Position numbers and translations under genes: made by a program. Of a stretch of DNA of 64,000 bases, positions 10,901 to 19,958 are shown one piece after another. The stretch's first letter is position 1, and each line of letters opens with the position of its first letter. This stretch comes from Rhodospirillum sp. (GTDB lineage: Bacteria > Pseudomonadota > Alphaproteobacteria > Rhodospirillales > Rhodospirillaceae), in the NCBI GenBank assembly GCA_021741145.1, contig JAIOYK010000021.1:17295-81294 (forward strand), written 5' to 3'. The notes under the pieces were generated by a model that worked only from the letters and a program-made list of their open reading frames with translations, was not told where the DNA came from and did no database searches.

Positions 10901-13440
10901 CCTCCCTCTCCTGTCCGACCCTCCTCGATTGGGACGCCGCGGCCGCGGCTGGAGCGGCCCGGGCCGGGGGTAAGGGGTGGATCCTGAGCCTCCTTCACCA
11001 ACGCGGCCTTCCCGTGCCCCCCGGCGTCATACTTTCCGTCGACGCGGTCCCCCATAAGGACTTGCCCCGGCTGTTGGAAATGGAATTAGAGCGCCGAGGC
11101 TGGACCGACACGCCCCTGGCCATCCGCTCCTCCGCGCCGGACGAGGATTCCCTGGGGGCGTCCTTCGCGGGCATCCACCTATCCTTCCTGAACGTCACGG
11201 GGCTGGAGGCGATCCTGACGGCCATCAAGGCGGTCTGGGACTCCCGGACCTCCGCCCACGCCCGGGCCTATCGGAGCCGTATGGGAATGGGCGAGGAGAC
11301 TCGGGGCATGGCGGTGATTGTCATGCCTCTTCTGGAAGCGGAAAGCGCGGGGATCCTCTTCACCTGCGATCCCCTGACGGGCCGCCGGGACCGGGTGATC
11401 ATCCACGCCAATTGGCACTTGGGTGAGTCCCTTGTCGGGGGCATGACGGAGGGGGACGCCTACGCCGTTGCCCCCGACCCCCTGGCGGACGGCCCCGTTC
11501 CCGTGGTCTTGACCCCCGGCCCCAAAACCGTATCGACCCGTCCTCGGACCGGGGAGATGGGAACGGAAACCCTGCCAACCCCGCCACACCTCCGCGGGCG
11601 GTCTGTCCTGAGCGATACCCAGGCCCGAGTGCTCGCCGCCCTGGCCCGGGACGCGGCGGATGCCCTGGACTACACGGGCGGCACCGAATACGACATGGAA
11701 TGGGTCTGGGACGGGAACCAATTCTGGCTGGTCCAAGCCCGTCCCGTCACGACGGAGAACCACTGGACCTATCCGGCCCTCGCCAACCAACCGACCTACT
11801 GGACCCGGGGCAACAGCCGAGAAGTGGTCCCCGATCCCCTCTCCCCCATCGACTGGCATTTCAGCCAGAAGATGATCAATCGCATGCTGACCCACGGCTA
11901 CCGGCTCGCCGGGTACGCCCCTTTGCCTGGCCTGCGCCGGGGTGCTCTCTTCCAGGGGCGCCTTTACCTGGACGCCACCCTGATCCAATGGGAAGGGTAC
12001 GACGCCCTTGGGGTCGATCCCCAGGTGATGAACGACATGCTCGGCGGCCCCCAACCAGTCATCCCGCTCCCCAAGCAGGGGATCACCCTCCGCCTCGCCC
12101 GGCTGGGCCGCATGCTCGGATACATCCTGGCCACCCGGGGTCCCCGCGGTCGAGCGGAGACAACCCTGCGCGAGGCCCACCTCCGCGCCACGGAATGGCG
12201 CCAAGCGGACCGCACCCTTCCTCCAGGGATGATTGCCCGTGATCTCCGCCAAAGAGCGGTCATCCTCCTGGGGAGCGACGACCTACTCTTCCTCCAAGCG
12301 TCCGGAGGCGGAGCGTTGAACACCCTGGGGATCATCCTGGGCAAATACCTGCCTGGCGAAGGCCCCCCCCTGGCCGAGGCCGCCATGGGCGATGGCCCCC
12401 CCAGCGTCACGGCCCGGCAAGGCCATGCCCTGGTAAGCCTTGCCAGGGTCGCCCGGTCCGACGCGTCCGCTTGGGCCTGGATCACGGCGCCGGACCGGAA
12501 TACCCGTGCCTGGGACCGCGCGCTCCCCCCCGAAAGCCCGTTCCGCCTAGCCTTCGCCCAGGTCTTGGAGGCCTATGGTCACCGGGCGGTTAAGGAAACC
12601 TATCTGCGCTCCCCTCGCTGGAGGGAAGATCCTGGCTACCTCCTGGACCTGCTGCCGGTGCTCGCCGACCAAACCCCCGAGACCGGAATCGAGCAACGGC
12701 GGGTTCGGGCGACCCAGGCGCGGGAGACACTGTTGGTGGCCCTGCCCTTCTGGGTCCGGGGTTTCGTCAAAGGCCTGCTGAAACAGGCCAAAAGAGAGAT
12801 CAACGACCGGGAGGCGGCGCGAAGCGCCATGGTCGCCCATTTGGAAGTCCTCCGATTGGACCTGTTGGCCATCGGCGCCGCCTTCGCGGGTCCGGGTCCC
12901 GACGCCCTGGACCGGGCCGAGGCCATTTTCACCCTCACCCTGACCGAGGCCCTAGCCCTGGCGGAAGGGCGCCTGTCCCCCGCCGCCGCGGCCCGCCGTA
13001 TCACCGACCGGCGGCCCCGGTTGGAGGCCTGGGCCGCCACGCCCGAACCCCTGGTCCTGAAACAGCGGGAGGGCATGCGCGCAACAGCCCCTGAGGAGGG
13101 AGCCCCGCGACAACACGGGACAACCCTCACCGGGGTGGGCCTCTCCCAAGGCCGGGCAACGGGGCGAGCACGGATCGCCCGCGATCCGACCCAGGCCCTC
13201 TCCCTGGCCGAAGGCGACATCTTGGTCGCCCCCTCCACCGATCCAGCCTGGACACCCCTCTTCCTGAAAGCCGGAGGACTGGTCATGGAAACGGGCGGGA
13301 TCCTCTCCCACGGCGCCATCGTCGCCCGGGAATTCGGCATCCCCGCCGTGGCCAATCTGCCCGGTATTCTCGACAACCTTCCCGACGGAGCCCTGATCAC
13401 CGTGGACGGGACGCGTGGAGAGGTTCTTCTCGAAGCGTGA
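10897..13440 (+). CDS. PEP-synthase/rifampin-phosphotransferase-like dikinase
   Basis: 847 residues. Domains: ATP-grasp PPDK_N-type nucleotide domain (about 20-310, with LAIRSSAPDEDSLGASFAG), a central domain starting near YWTRGNSREVVPDPLSP, and a C-terminal swivelling phosphohistidine domain with GGILSHGAIVAREFGIPAV, where H805 is the expected phospho-carrier. There is no C-terminal PEP/pyruvate TIM barrel, so it is not a true PEP synthase or PPDK. The size and three-domain order match rifampin phosphotransferases and their uncharacterised relatives, which use ATP to phosphorylate a small molecule. The SD ATGGAGAG lies inside the upstream tetR. Substrate is unknown; rifampin itself is only one possibility. 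Confidence 0.82.
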   Translation: MTSLSCPTLLDWDAAAAAGAARAGGKGWILSLLHQRGLPVPPGVILSVDAVPHKDLPRLLEMELERRGWTDTPLAIRSSAPDEDSLGASFAGIHLSFLNVTGLEAILTAIKAVWDSRTSAHARAYRSRMGMGEETRGMAVIVMPLLEAESAGILFTCDPLTGRRDRVIIHANWHLGESLVGGMTEGDAYAVAPDPLADGPVPVVLTPGPKTVSTRPRTGEMGTETLPTPPHLRGRSVLSDTQARVLAALARDAADALDYTGGTEYDMEWVWDGNQFWLVQARPVTTENHWTYPALANQPTYWTRGNSREVVPDPLSPIDWHFSQKMINRMLTHGYRLAGYAPLPGLRRGALFQGRLYLDATLIQWEGYDALGVDPQVMNDMLGGPQPVIPLPKQGITLRLARLGRMLGYILATRGPRGRAETTLREAHLRATEWRQADRTLPPGMIARDLRQRAVILLGSDDLLFLQASGGGALNTLGIILGKYLPGEGPPLAEAAMGDGPPSVTARQGHALVSLARVARSDASAWAWITAPDRNTRAWDRALPPESPFRLAFAQVLEAYGHRAVKETYLRSPRWREDPGYLLDLLPVLADQTPETGIEQRRVRATQARETLLVALPFWVRGFVKGLLKQAKREINDREAARSAMVAHLEVLRLDLLAIGAAFAGPGPDALDRAEAIFTLTLTEALALAEGRLSPAAAARRITDRRPRLEAWAATPEPLVLKQREGMRATAPEEGAPRQHGTTLTGVGLSQGRATGRARIARDPTQALSLAEGDILVAPSTDPAWTPLFLKAGGLVMETGGILSHGAIVAREFGIPAVANLPGILDNLPDGALITVDGTRGEVLLEA

Positions 13441-13461
13441 GATATGGGGGAACGGATCCGC

Positions 13462-13788
13462 CTATTTCCCGCCCCCTTGGGGCAGGAGGATCACCCTTTC
13501 GTCGGGGCGGATGCGGTTGAGCATCTGACGCGCCCGCTCGTCGAGCAGGTCTGGATCCAAGCTGTTCGGGGAAAGGCGGTCCACCCGGGCCTGAAGGTCC
13601 GCCTCCTCGGCTTTGCGCAGAGCCAAAAGATGCTTGGCCTCGGAGATTTCCGTATTGAGCTGGGCAAGGGACAAAACCCCCCTAGACCCCTGAACGGCGT
13701 GGTAGCCGAAATAGCCCGCGGCCAGCAACCCGATCAGAGAGCCGAGAAACCCGCGTACCCGCGCTTTATGGAATCCGTGCGACATCAT
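13462..13788 (-). CDS. ftsB: FtsB/DivIC-type septum formation initiator
   Basis: 108 residues, the size expected. One N-terminal membrane helix (FLGSLIGLLAAGYFGYHAVQ, about 14-33) is followed by a coiled coil (LNTEISEAKHLLALRKAEEADL) and the short beta tail typical of FtsB. It acts in the FtsQBL divisome subcomplex. In many alphaproteobacteria this gene lies next to pdhA; here it is about 3.6 kb away with the tetR-dikinase pair in between. Two adjacent ATG codons (13788, 13785) could both serve as the start. Confidence 0.85.
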   Translation of the reverse strand: MMSHGFHKARVRGFLGSLIGLLAAGYFGYHAVQGSRGVLSLAQLNTEISEAKHLLALRKAEEADLQARVDRLSPNSLDPDLLDERARQMLNRIRPDERVILLPQGGGK

Positions 13789-14013
13789 GGGGCCATGGGA
13801 TCACGCTCGAGTCGACCGGTCAAGCCGCAACGCAATAACCGGATTCTCTTTTTAATAACAATGCGATGGAAAGATATCTTTAGGTAGTTTGCCATCAAAT
13901 ACTTAAGGATGGATAAAGACTTTTGGAGTCAAGACAAGGGGCCGGTAGCGACCGCCTGGAGGATCTGTCACAGTCCCCCTCGGAATGCAAGCTGGAGAGG
14001 GAAGGAGGCTCCC

Positions 14014-15006
14014 ATGATTTTGGGCTACTGGGAGGAAAGCGGTCGGCTGAAGCGGGCTCCAGCGCCCATGCACGCGACCGACCGCATTATCTGGTACGAC
14101 CTGATCTCCCCCACGTCGCGGGAAGAGGCCCAACTTGAGTCCATCCTGAACATCAACGTCCCCAGCCGGGAAGAGATGGAGGAGATCGAGATCTCCAGCC
14201 GCCTCTATCAGGAGGACGATGCGATCTTCATGACGGCGATCCTGCTTTCGGCGACGGACACGGACAATCCCCAGTCCTCTCCCGTGACCTTTGTGTTGAC
14301 GGGCGACAAGCTGGTGACCATCCGCTATTCCGAACCCAAGGCTTTCGAAGCCTTTCCAATGCGAGCGGAGAAAACGAACCTATCCTGCTTCGGCGGGGAA
14401 AAGGTGCTGCTGGCGCTTTTGGAAGCAGTGGTGGACCGCCTGGCCGACGTGATTGAGCGGGACGCCCGGGAAATCGACCGCCTGTCCCAGGAAATCTTCA
14501 CCCAGGACGACCCACCCTCGAGCAAGACCAAGGGGCCGACGGCCCGAAGCAAGGACTATCAAAAGATCCTCAAGACAATTGGCCGCAAGGGTGACCTGAC
14601 CAGCGACATCCGCGAGAGCATGGTCAGCCTGCTAAGATTGTTCGTCTACATGGCCCAGGTCACGACGGAACGGAAGAGTACCAAGGACAGTCGGGCGCGG
14701 ATCAAGACCCTGCAGCGGGACGCCCAATCCCTGATCGACCACGCGACGTTCTTGTCGTCGAAGATCACGTTCCTCTTGGACGCGACCCTGGGGATGATCA
14801 ACATCGAGCAGAACGCGATCATCAAGATCTTCTCGGTGGTGGCGGTCATCTTCCTGCCGCCGACCCTTGTGGCGAGCATCTACGGCATGAACTTCCAATT
14901 CATGCCAGAGTTGGGCTGGCACATGGGCTACCCACTGGCCTTGCTCATCATGCTGATTTCGGCCATCCTCCCCTATCGGTTGTTTAAGCGGTGGGGGTGG
15001 CTGTAA
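14014..15006 (+). CDS. CorA-family divalent cation transporter
   Basis: 330 residues. The long cytoplasmic N-terminal alpha/beta domain and helical stalk lead to two C-terminal membrane helices separated by the diagnostic YGMN pore motif, followed by FQFMPELGW and a short basic tail. It forms a pentameric Mg2+ (or Co2+/Ni2+) channel in the inner membrane. The ATG at 14014 has a strong AAGGAGG five bases upstream. The 225 bases between ftsB and this gene hold no other gene; a Mg-sensing leader was looked for but not recognised. Confidence 0.92.
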   Translation: MILGYWEESGRLKRAPAPMHATDRIIWYDLISPTSREEAQLESILNINVPSREEMEEIEISSRLYQEDDAIFMTAILLSATDTDNPQSSPVTFVLTGDKLVTIRYSEPKAFEAFPMRAEKTNLSCFGGEKVLLALLEAVVDRLADVIERDAREIDRLSQEIFTQDDPPSSKTKGPTARSKDYQKILKTIGRKGDLTSDIRESMVSLLRLFVYMAQVTTERKSTKDSRARIKTLQRDAQSLIDHATFLSSKITFLLDATLGMINIEQNAIIKIFSVVAVIFLPPTLVASIYGMNFQFMPELGWHMGYPLALLIMLISAILPYRLFKRWGWL

Positions 15007-15095
15007 AGTCTGCGTGAGCGACGGCCCCCTCCCCGACAGCCCCCTCCCCGATGACCCCTCTCGCCATCATGGGCACCCTACCCGCCGTCGGGGAT

Positions 15096-17408
15096 CTACG
15101 GCGCCGGGCCGACCGGGCCAAGCGGTTCAGCTTCACCGCCCTCTGGCGGAGTTTGCGCGACCGACGGCCCACCCGTGGCGGGCAAGGTGAAGAAGAAGGT
15201 GCTGCCTTCGCCCAAGGTGCTTTCGACCCAGATGCGGCCGCCGTGGCTCTCGACGATTTTCTTGCAGATGGACAGCCCAACCCCCGTGCCTCCGCCATAG
15301 TCGTCCCGGCCATGGAGCCGTTGGAACAAGCGGAAGATGCGGTCGTAGAAGTGCTGCTTCATATCGATTCCAATGCCATTGTCCCGCACGGAAAACTCCC
15401 ATTGGGCGCCCCGCCGTGTACACCCGACGGAAATCTCCGGGCGTCGGTCCGGCGAGCGGTATTTCAAGGCATTGCCGATCACGTTCAGGAACAGCCGCTC
15501 CACCTCCTCCCGACTGGCATGGACCTTGGCCCCATGGCAGGTGATTTCCACCCGCGCCTCCGCCTCGGCGACCCCGGCTTTCAAATGCCCAAGAACCGCG
15601 CCAATCACCCTTTCCAAGGACAGGTCCTCGCGAGGGGCGGAGGTTCGTCCGACCCGGGAGTACTCCAGCAGGTCCCGGATCAACCGATCCATGCGGGTCG
15701 CCCCATCATGGACGAAATGCAGGTATTCCGCCTGCTCGGGCGCCAGCCCCTCGCCCAAGCTCCGCTCCAGCAGGGTCGTGAAACTCGCCACGGTCCGCAA
15801 GGGTTCGCGCAAGTCGTGGGAGGCTACGTAGGCGAAGGATTCCAAGTCCGCGTTCGACCGACGCAATTCCTCGTTCGTCTTCCTCAGGGCCTCCTCGATC
15901 CGCTTACGGTCGGTGATGTCCCGGGCCAGGCCAAGGACGCCGATTATCCGCCCCTCCTCGTCCTTCAGTGGCGTTTTGATGGTTTCGTGCAGGGCCCGAT
16001 GGCCATCATCGGCGAAGGTCAACCATTCCTCGTTCATCAAGGAGCGCCCGGCCGCGATGGCTTGCCGGTCATTATGACGGAAGAACGCCGCGGTCTCCCG
16101 GTCGACGAAGGCGAAGTCGTCCTTGCCCAGCAGGTCCGCTTCCTTCGCGCCGTAGAGCCGTTCGAAAACCGGGTTGCAAGCCATATAGCGGCCCTCGACA
16201 TCCTTGAGCCAAACCAGATCGGGGATAGTATCCAGGATCTGCCGTTTCAGAAGCTCGCTGGCCCGAACCGCTCCTTCCAGGCGCTTCAAGTCCGTCACGT
16301 CCTGGATGGCGCCGAACAACTCCAGGGGATTGCCCCGGTTGTCCCGCCGCAGGAGACCCTTGCCGTGGAGCAGTTTCACCGCCCCGGTGGTCTGGTCGAT
16401 GATCCGATAGAGCTTGTCGAAATCCTTACCCTGACCAATCACGTGGTCGCGCAGGTAAGCCTCCATTTCCGCCCGGTCCTCGGGATGGATCACCTTTACC
16501 CATCCTTGGGCTGTCCGGTCATGGGCCGTGTCGATGCCGAAGATTCCGTTCAGGACTTCCGACCCGTCCCATCGGTCCCGGACGATATCATAAACGTAGT
16601 GGCCCAGCTTGGCGATCGCCTGGGCCTCCCGATAGCGAACGAGGAGTGTTTCCAATTGGGCGGACTTGGCGGCGAGTTCCCGCTCCTTGGCGACCTGATC
16701 GGTAACATCCAGGATGAAGACAAAGAAGGTGCCGCCGTTCACCGACGAATAATTGATGGCGATCTCGACAGGCCAAATCGTCCCGTCCACGCGCCGGTGC
16801 CGAGATCGGAAATGGGCCGACTCTTCAAGGACAGCCCGGGCCGCCAATGTACGAATGACGTCTCCATCCTGGTCGGCTTCGAAGTCCGCGATCCGCATAC
16901 CGATCAGGCTGTCCCGGTCATAACCGGACAGCCTGGCATAAGTCGCGTTGGCGTCCAGAATGTGGCCGGTCAGGTCCACGGCCCAGAAGCCGAGGGCGGA
17001 CGTATTTATGGCATCCCGATAGCGGGCGAGGTACTCCGCGCTCCGTCCCTCCAGACGCTTCCTGTCCGAAACGTCCCGAACCATACCGCAGACCAAATCC
17101 GCCCCGTCTTTCTGGAACAGGGAAATAGTGACCTCCACCGGATATTCCGTCCCGTCCTCGCGGCGGTGGAATGTCTCCCGAAAGGCCTTGCCATCCCGCC
17201 GAAGGACATCAAGCAGGACGCGCCACCGGTCCCGGTCATAGCCCGGGGCGAAATCAGTGACCCGCAGACCGATAAGATCCTCGCGCGCATAGCCCAAGGC
17301 CTCGTGAGCCGCGGCATTTACCTCGACCACACGCCCATCGGTGTCCAACCAAAACACTTCTATGGGGGTATTGTTCAGGGCGAACAGTGCCATATCGGAA
17401 GAAAGCAT
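15096..17408 (-). CDS. Multi-PAS sensor histidine kinase
   Basis: 770 residues, cytoplasmic (no membrane helix seen). Four PAS domains in tandem, three of them closed by D(V/I)(S/T)D-type PAC ends (RDVSDRKR, QDVTDLKR, RDITDRKR), then a short coiled coil, the phospho-acceptor H531 in SHDLREPLR, and a HATPase domain with NALKY, DNGIGI and GGTGVGLSICKKI. The kinase core is of the bacteriophytochrome/HisKA type. The ATG at 17408 has AAGGGG six bases upstream; a TTG one codon earlier is less likely. No cognate response regulator is adjacent; one may be encoded elsewhere. The signal is unknown. Confidence 0.9.
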   Translation of the reverse strand: MLSSDMALFALNNTPIEVFWLDTDGRVVEVNAAAHEALGYAREDLIGLRVTDFAPGYDRDRWRVLLDVLRRDGKAFRETFHRREDGTEYPVEVTISLFQKDGADLVCGMVRDVSDRKRLEGRSAEYLARYRDAINTSALGFWAVDLTGHILDANATYARLSGYDRDSLIGMRIADFEADQDGDVIRTLAARAVLEESAHFRSRHRRVDGTIWPVEIAINYSSVNGGTFFVFILDVTDQVAKERELAAKSAQLETLLVRYREAQAIAKLGHYVYDIVRDRWDGSEVLNGIFGIDTAHDRTAQGWVKVIHPEDRAEMEAYLRDHVIGQGKDFDKLYRIIDQTTGAVKLLHGKGLLRRDNRGNPLELFGAIQDVTDLKRLEGAVRASELLKRQILDTIPDLVWLKDVEGRYMACNPVFERLYGAKEADLLGKDDFAFVDRETAAFFRHNDRQAIAAGRSLMNEEWLTFADDGHRALHETIKTPLKDEEGRIIGVLGLARDITDRKRIEEALRKTNEELRRSNADLESFAYVASHDLREPLRTVASFTTLLERSLGEGLAPEQAEYLHFVHDGATRMDRLIRDLLEYSRVGRTSAPREDLSLERVIGAVLGHLKAGVAEAEARVEITCHGAKVHASREEVERLFLNVIGNALKYRSPDRRPEISVGCTRRGAQWEFSVRDNGIGIDMKQHFYDRIFRLFQRLHGRDDYGGGTGVGLSICKKIVESHGGRIWVESTLGEGSTFFFTLPATGGPSVAQTPPEGGEAEPLGPVGPAP

Positions 17409-17772
17409 CAAACGCCCCTTGGAGTTGCAGAGTGAAATTGTTCATAACCTAGCCCCAAAGCCGTCGGAAACAAATAAGTAACCTGTCCACCGATATCCCA
17501 TGGAAGATCACTGAATCAGTTTAGATAAGTGACGCGCATAAAATTCAAACAGACAACCAAAGTGTCTTAGTCAACAATTCCTACCAAGTCTGTTTCGAAT
17601 GCGCGGCGGGGCGTCGCATTCTCTTTACTTTCCTTATGATCGCATAAATTTTAGGCATATGCCCATGTTTGATGTGCATTTTTTAACCAAACGCCTCGTT
17701 TCTGGTCCAGACGCTGAATTTCACTTCGTCCCAATCCTCGGCGAAAGCATCCCATTGGGGACGACCCGTCCC
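17409..17772. other. Intergenic region upstream of the guanidine operon
   Basis: About 360 bases without a convincing gene. It contains the histidine kinase promoter on the minus strand and a weak hairpin (GAATGCG / CGCATTC, 17597-17621). A 70-codon frame at 17599-17811 has no SD site and runs into the riboswitch, so it is not called. Confidence 0.5.
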
Positions 17773-17789
17773 TTGGCATGGATCTTGAA
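17773..17789 (+). promoter_or_regulatory. Candidate sigma-54 (RpoN) promoter of the guanidine operon
   Basis: TTGGCATG-N4-TTGAA resembles the -24/-12 consensus TTGGCACG-N4-TTGCA with correct spacing; the weak point is GA instead of GC at -12. Predicted transcription start is about 17800, a few bases before the riboswitch aptamer begins. A nitrogen-controlled promoter would fit guanidine as a nitrogen source. Confidence 0.45.
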
Positions 17790-17805
17790 CCGTACCCGAG
17801 TAGAA

Positions 17806-17920
17806 AACTAGGGTTCCGGCCGGAGGCTATCCTTCCGGTGACTGGTCCGAGAGTTTTCATCCAGCGCCCCCGTCCGCGGATGGCACTGGACACACGGAGG
17901 GATAAAAGCCCGGGAGGCCA
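17806..17920 (+). ncRNA. Guanidine-I riboswitch (ykkC RNA)
   Basis: The conserved blocks of the class appear in order: CTAGGGTTCCG at the 5' side, ACTGGTCCGAGAG in the middle (17841-17853) and ACACGGAGGGATAAAAGCCC at 17892-17911 followed by GGGAGG. The variable arm between the last two blocks can fold. It precedes a transporter and a guanidine-hydrolase gene. Binding of guanidinium normally turns expression on. There is no U-rich terminator before the first gene, so control is probably at translation. Confidence 0.95.
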
Positions 17921-17947
17921 AATACGCGATCGGTCGCGTCGGCTTCC

Positions 17948-17998
17948 CTGTCGTCCGCCCGGTTGCCGCCCGTCAACCAGCATGGAAGTGGACGACAG
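17948..17998 (+). promoter_or_regulatory. Possible expression platform: helix masking the first gene's start region
   Basis: CTGTCGTCC (17948-17956) is perfectly complementary to GGACGACAG (17990-17998), which ends one base before the ATG at 18000; a G-T and a C-G pair extend it to 11 bp. Such a helix would hide the ribosome-binding region when the aptamer is empty or full, giving translational control by the guanidine riboswitch. Confidence 0.5.
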
Positions 17999-17999
17999 C

Positions 18000-19070
18000 A
18001 TGATCATCAAGACCAGCCTGAAAGCCATTCTGTTCGCCGGAGCGCTCGCGGGAGCCTGCGCCGCCCCCGCCCTGGCGGAGGAAAAATCCAGCTTCAAGGT
18101 GGCCTGGTCCATCTACGCGGGCTGGATGCCCTGGGGTTATATGTCCGATAGCGGCATCATGGACAAATGGGCCAAGACATACGGCATCGACGTCGAGATC
18201 ATCCAGGTCAATGACTACATCGAATCCATCAACCAATACGCCGTGGGCGCCGTCGATGGCGTCTCCGCCACCAATATGGACACCCTGTCCATTCCCGCGG
18301 GCGGTGGCCTGGACACCACCGCGCTGATCGTCGGCGACTTCTCCAACGGCAACGACGCCATCCTGGTGAAGGGTGACGGGGATCTGGCGTCACTCAAAGG
18401 CAAGCCAGTCAATCTGGTGGAGTTGTCCGTCTCCCACTACCTGCTGGCTCGGGCCCTTGACAGTGTCGGCCTTGCCGAGCGGGATTTGACGGTCGTCAAC
18501 ACCTCCGACGCGGACATGGTCGCCGCCTTCGCGACGCCGGACGTGGAAGCGGTGGTCACCTGGAACCCGCTGGTCTCCACCATCATGGAGATGCCCGGTG
18601 TCTCCAAGATCTACGACAGCGCGAAAATTCCCGGCGAGATCATCGACCTGATGGTGGTCAACACCAAGACCCTGGCCGACAACCCGGCCTTCGGCAAGGC
18701 CTTGGCGGGCGCTTGGTACGAAACCATGGCCCTGATGTCCTCGGATACGCCGGAGGGCGCCACGGCCCGCACGGCCATGGCCGAAGCCTCCGGCACCGAC
18801 CTGGCGGGCTACGAGACCCAATTGGACGCCACGGCCATGTTTTATGATCCGGCCAAGGCCGTGGCATTCACCAAGAGCGAGGCGTTAAAGACCACCATGG
18901 GATATGTGGCCACCTTCCTGTTCGACCACGGCATCCTGGGCGAGGGCGCGCCCAACGCGGACTTCATCGGCGTGGCCTATCCGGACGGCGCCACCACGGG
19001 CGATCCGAACAACGTCAAGTTCCGCTACGACACCACCTACATGGCCATGGCCGCCGAGGGCAAGCTTTAG
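18000..19070 (+). CDS. ABC transporter periplasmic binding protein, probable guanidine
   Basis: 356 residues. Sec signal peptide (MIIKTSLKAILFAGALAGAC..., cleavage near ALA-EE, residue 24) and a NitT/TauT-type periplasmic fold starting FKVAWSIYAGWMPWGYM. It resembles the binding proteins of ykkC-linked 'urea carboxylase region' transporters, now thought to serve guanidine. The riboswitch immediately upstream is the main support for the substrate. The ATG at 18000 gives a clean signal peptide; the frame continues open through the riboswitch but that part is not expected to be translated. First gene of the five-gene operon. Confidence 0.85.
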   Translation: MIIKTSLKAILFAGALAGACAAPALAEEKSSFKVAWSIYAGWMPWGYMSDSGIMDKWAKTYGIDVEIIQVNDYIESINQYAVGAVDGVSATNMDTLSIPAGGGLDTTALIVGDFSNGNDAILVKGDGDLASLKGKPVNLVELSVSHYLLARALDSVGLAERDLTVVNTSDADMVAAFATPDVEAVVTWNPLVSTIMEMPGVSKIYDSAKIPGEIIDLMVVNTKTLADNPAFGKALAGAWYETMALMSSDTPEGATARTAMAEASGTDLAGYETQLDATAMFYDPAKAVAFTKSEALKTTMGYVATFLFDHGILGEGAPNADFIGVAYPDGATTGDPNNVKFRYDTTYMAMAAEGKL

Positions 19071-19130
19071 GCGCTCCCCCCCTCTCCGCCCCCCTCCCCC
19101 GACCTCCCGCCCATCAGGAGTGCCGTCGCC

Positions 19131-19958
19131 ATGCGTTTGATCAACCGGAAGCCATCCCGACGGTGGGCCGTTGTCCTGGCTCTTCTACCCTTCCTCGCCC
19201 TGGTGCTGGCCTATATGGCTGGATCCGCGGCACGGCTGGCGGAAAACCCCGCGGACAAGCTGTTGCCCGCCCTCACCAAGGTCGCGGAGTCCGCGGTCCG
19301 GCTGGCGACGGAGCAGGATAAGCGGTCCGGCGACGTGCTCCTTTGGGCGGATACGGGGGCCAGTCTGGTCCGCCTGGGGATGGGTATGGGGTTCTCCGTG
19401 GCCCTGGGGCTCGCGGTGGGCATGCTCACCGGGCTTCTGCCCCATGCCCGGGCGGGCCTGTCGCCCTTCGTCGCCACCCTCTCCCTGATCCCGCCCCTGG
19501 CGATCCTGCCCATCCTGCTGATCGTCTTTGGCTTGGGAGAGGTGTCCAAGGTCGCCCTGATCGTCGTCGGCATCGCGCCCGTCCTGGTCCGCGACATGTC
19601 CCAAAGGGCCATGGAGGTCCCACCCGAGCAGGTGGTGAAGGCTCAGACTCTGGGGGCGTCGTCCTGGGTCCTGGCGGTCCGGGTGGTCCTGCCCCAGGTC
19701 CTGCCGCGCCTGATCCAAGCCACCCGGCTGGCCCTGGGTCCGGCCTGGTTGTTCCTTATCGCCGCCGAGGCTATCGCGGCGACGGAGGGACTGGGCTACC
19801 GGATCTTCCTGGTCCGGCGCTACCTCGCCATGGATGTGATCCTGCCCTATGTCCTCTGGATCACGCTCCTCGCCTTCTGCCTCGACTGGGGCTTGCGGAC
19901 CCTGTCCCGCAAGGCCTTCCCCTGGTCGCTCACCGAACCGGGGGGAGACGCGCCATGA
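19131..19958 (+). CDS. ABC transporter permease, probable guanidine importer
   Basis: 275 residues, about six membrane helices, SsuC/TauC/NrtB-type BPD permease. The cytoplasmic coupling loop is present (EVPPEQVVKAQTLGASSWVL, the EAA-like loop). AGGAG lies about 10 bases before the ATG. It follows the binding protein by 60 bases and its stop overlaps the start of the ATPase (ATGA at 19955-19958). Works with the flanking genes to bring guanidine through the inner membrane. Confidence 0.9.
   Translation: MRLINRKPSRRWAVVLALLPFLALVLAYMAGSAARLAENPADKLLPALTKVAESAVRLATEQDKRSGDVLLWADTGASLVRLGMGMGFSVALGLAVGMLTGLLPHARAGLSPFVATLSLIPPLAILPILLIVFGLGEVSKVALIVVGIAPVLVRDMSQRAMEVPPEQVVKAQTLGASSWVLAVRVVLPQVLPRLIQATRLALGPAWLFLIAAEAIAATEGLGYRIFLVRRYLAMDVILPYVLWITLLAFCLDWGLRTLSRKAFPWSLTEPGGDAP

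Noticed and set aside
10897..13440. Phosphoenolpyruvate synthase (ppsA)
   Set aside because: The C-terminal PEP/pyruvate barrel is absent and the phosphohistidine domain is last, so the enzyme cannot be a standard PEP synthase.
13789..14013. Mg-sensing leader before the CorA-type gene
   Set aside because: No ykoK or mgtA-type conserved blocks and no clear hairpin series could be found.
15051..17435. 794-codon plus-strand open frame
   Set aside because: Antisense shadow of the multi-PAS histidine kinase; no recognisable domain.
17599..17811. 70-codon frame before the guanidine riboswitch
   Set aside because: No SD, overlaps the aptamer start and predicted promoter, no recognisable content.
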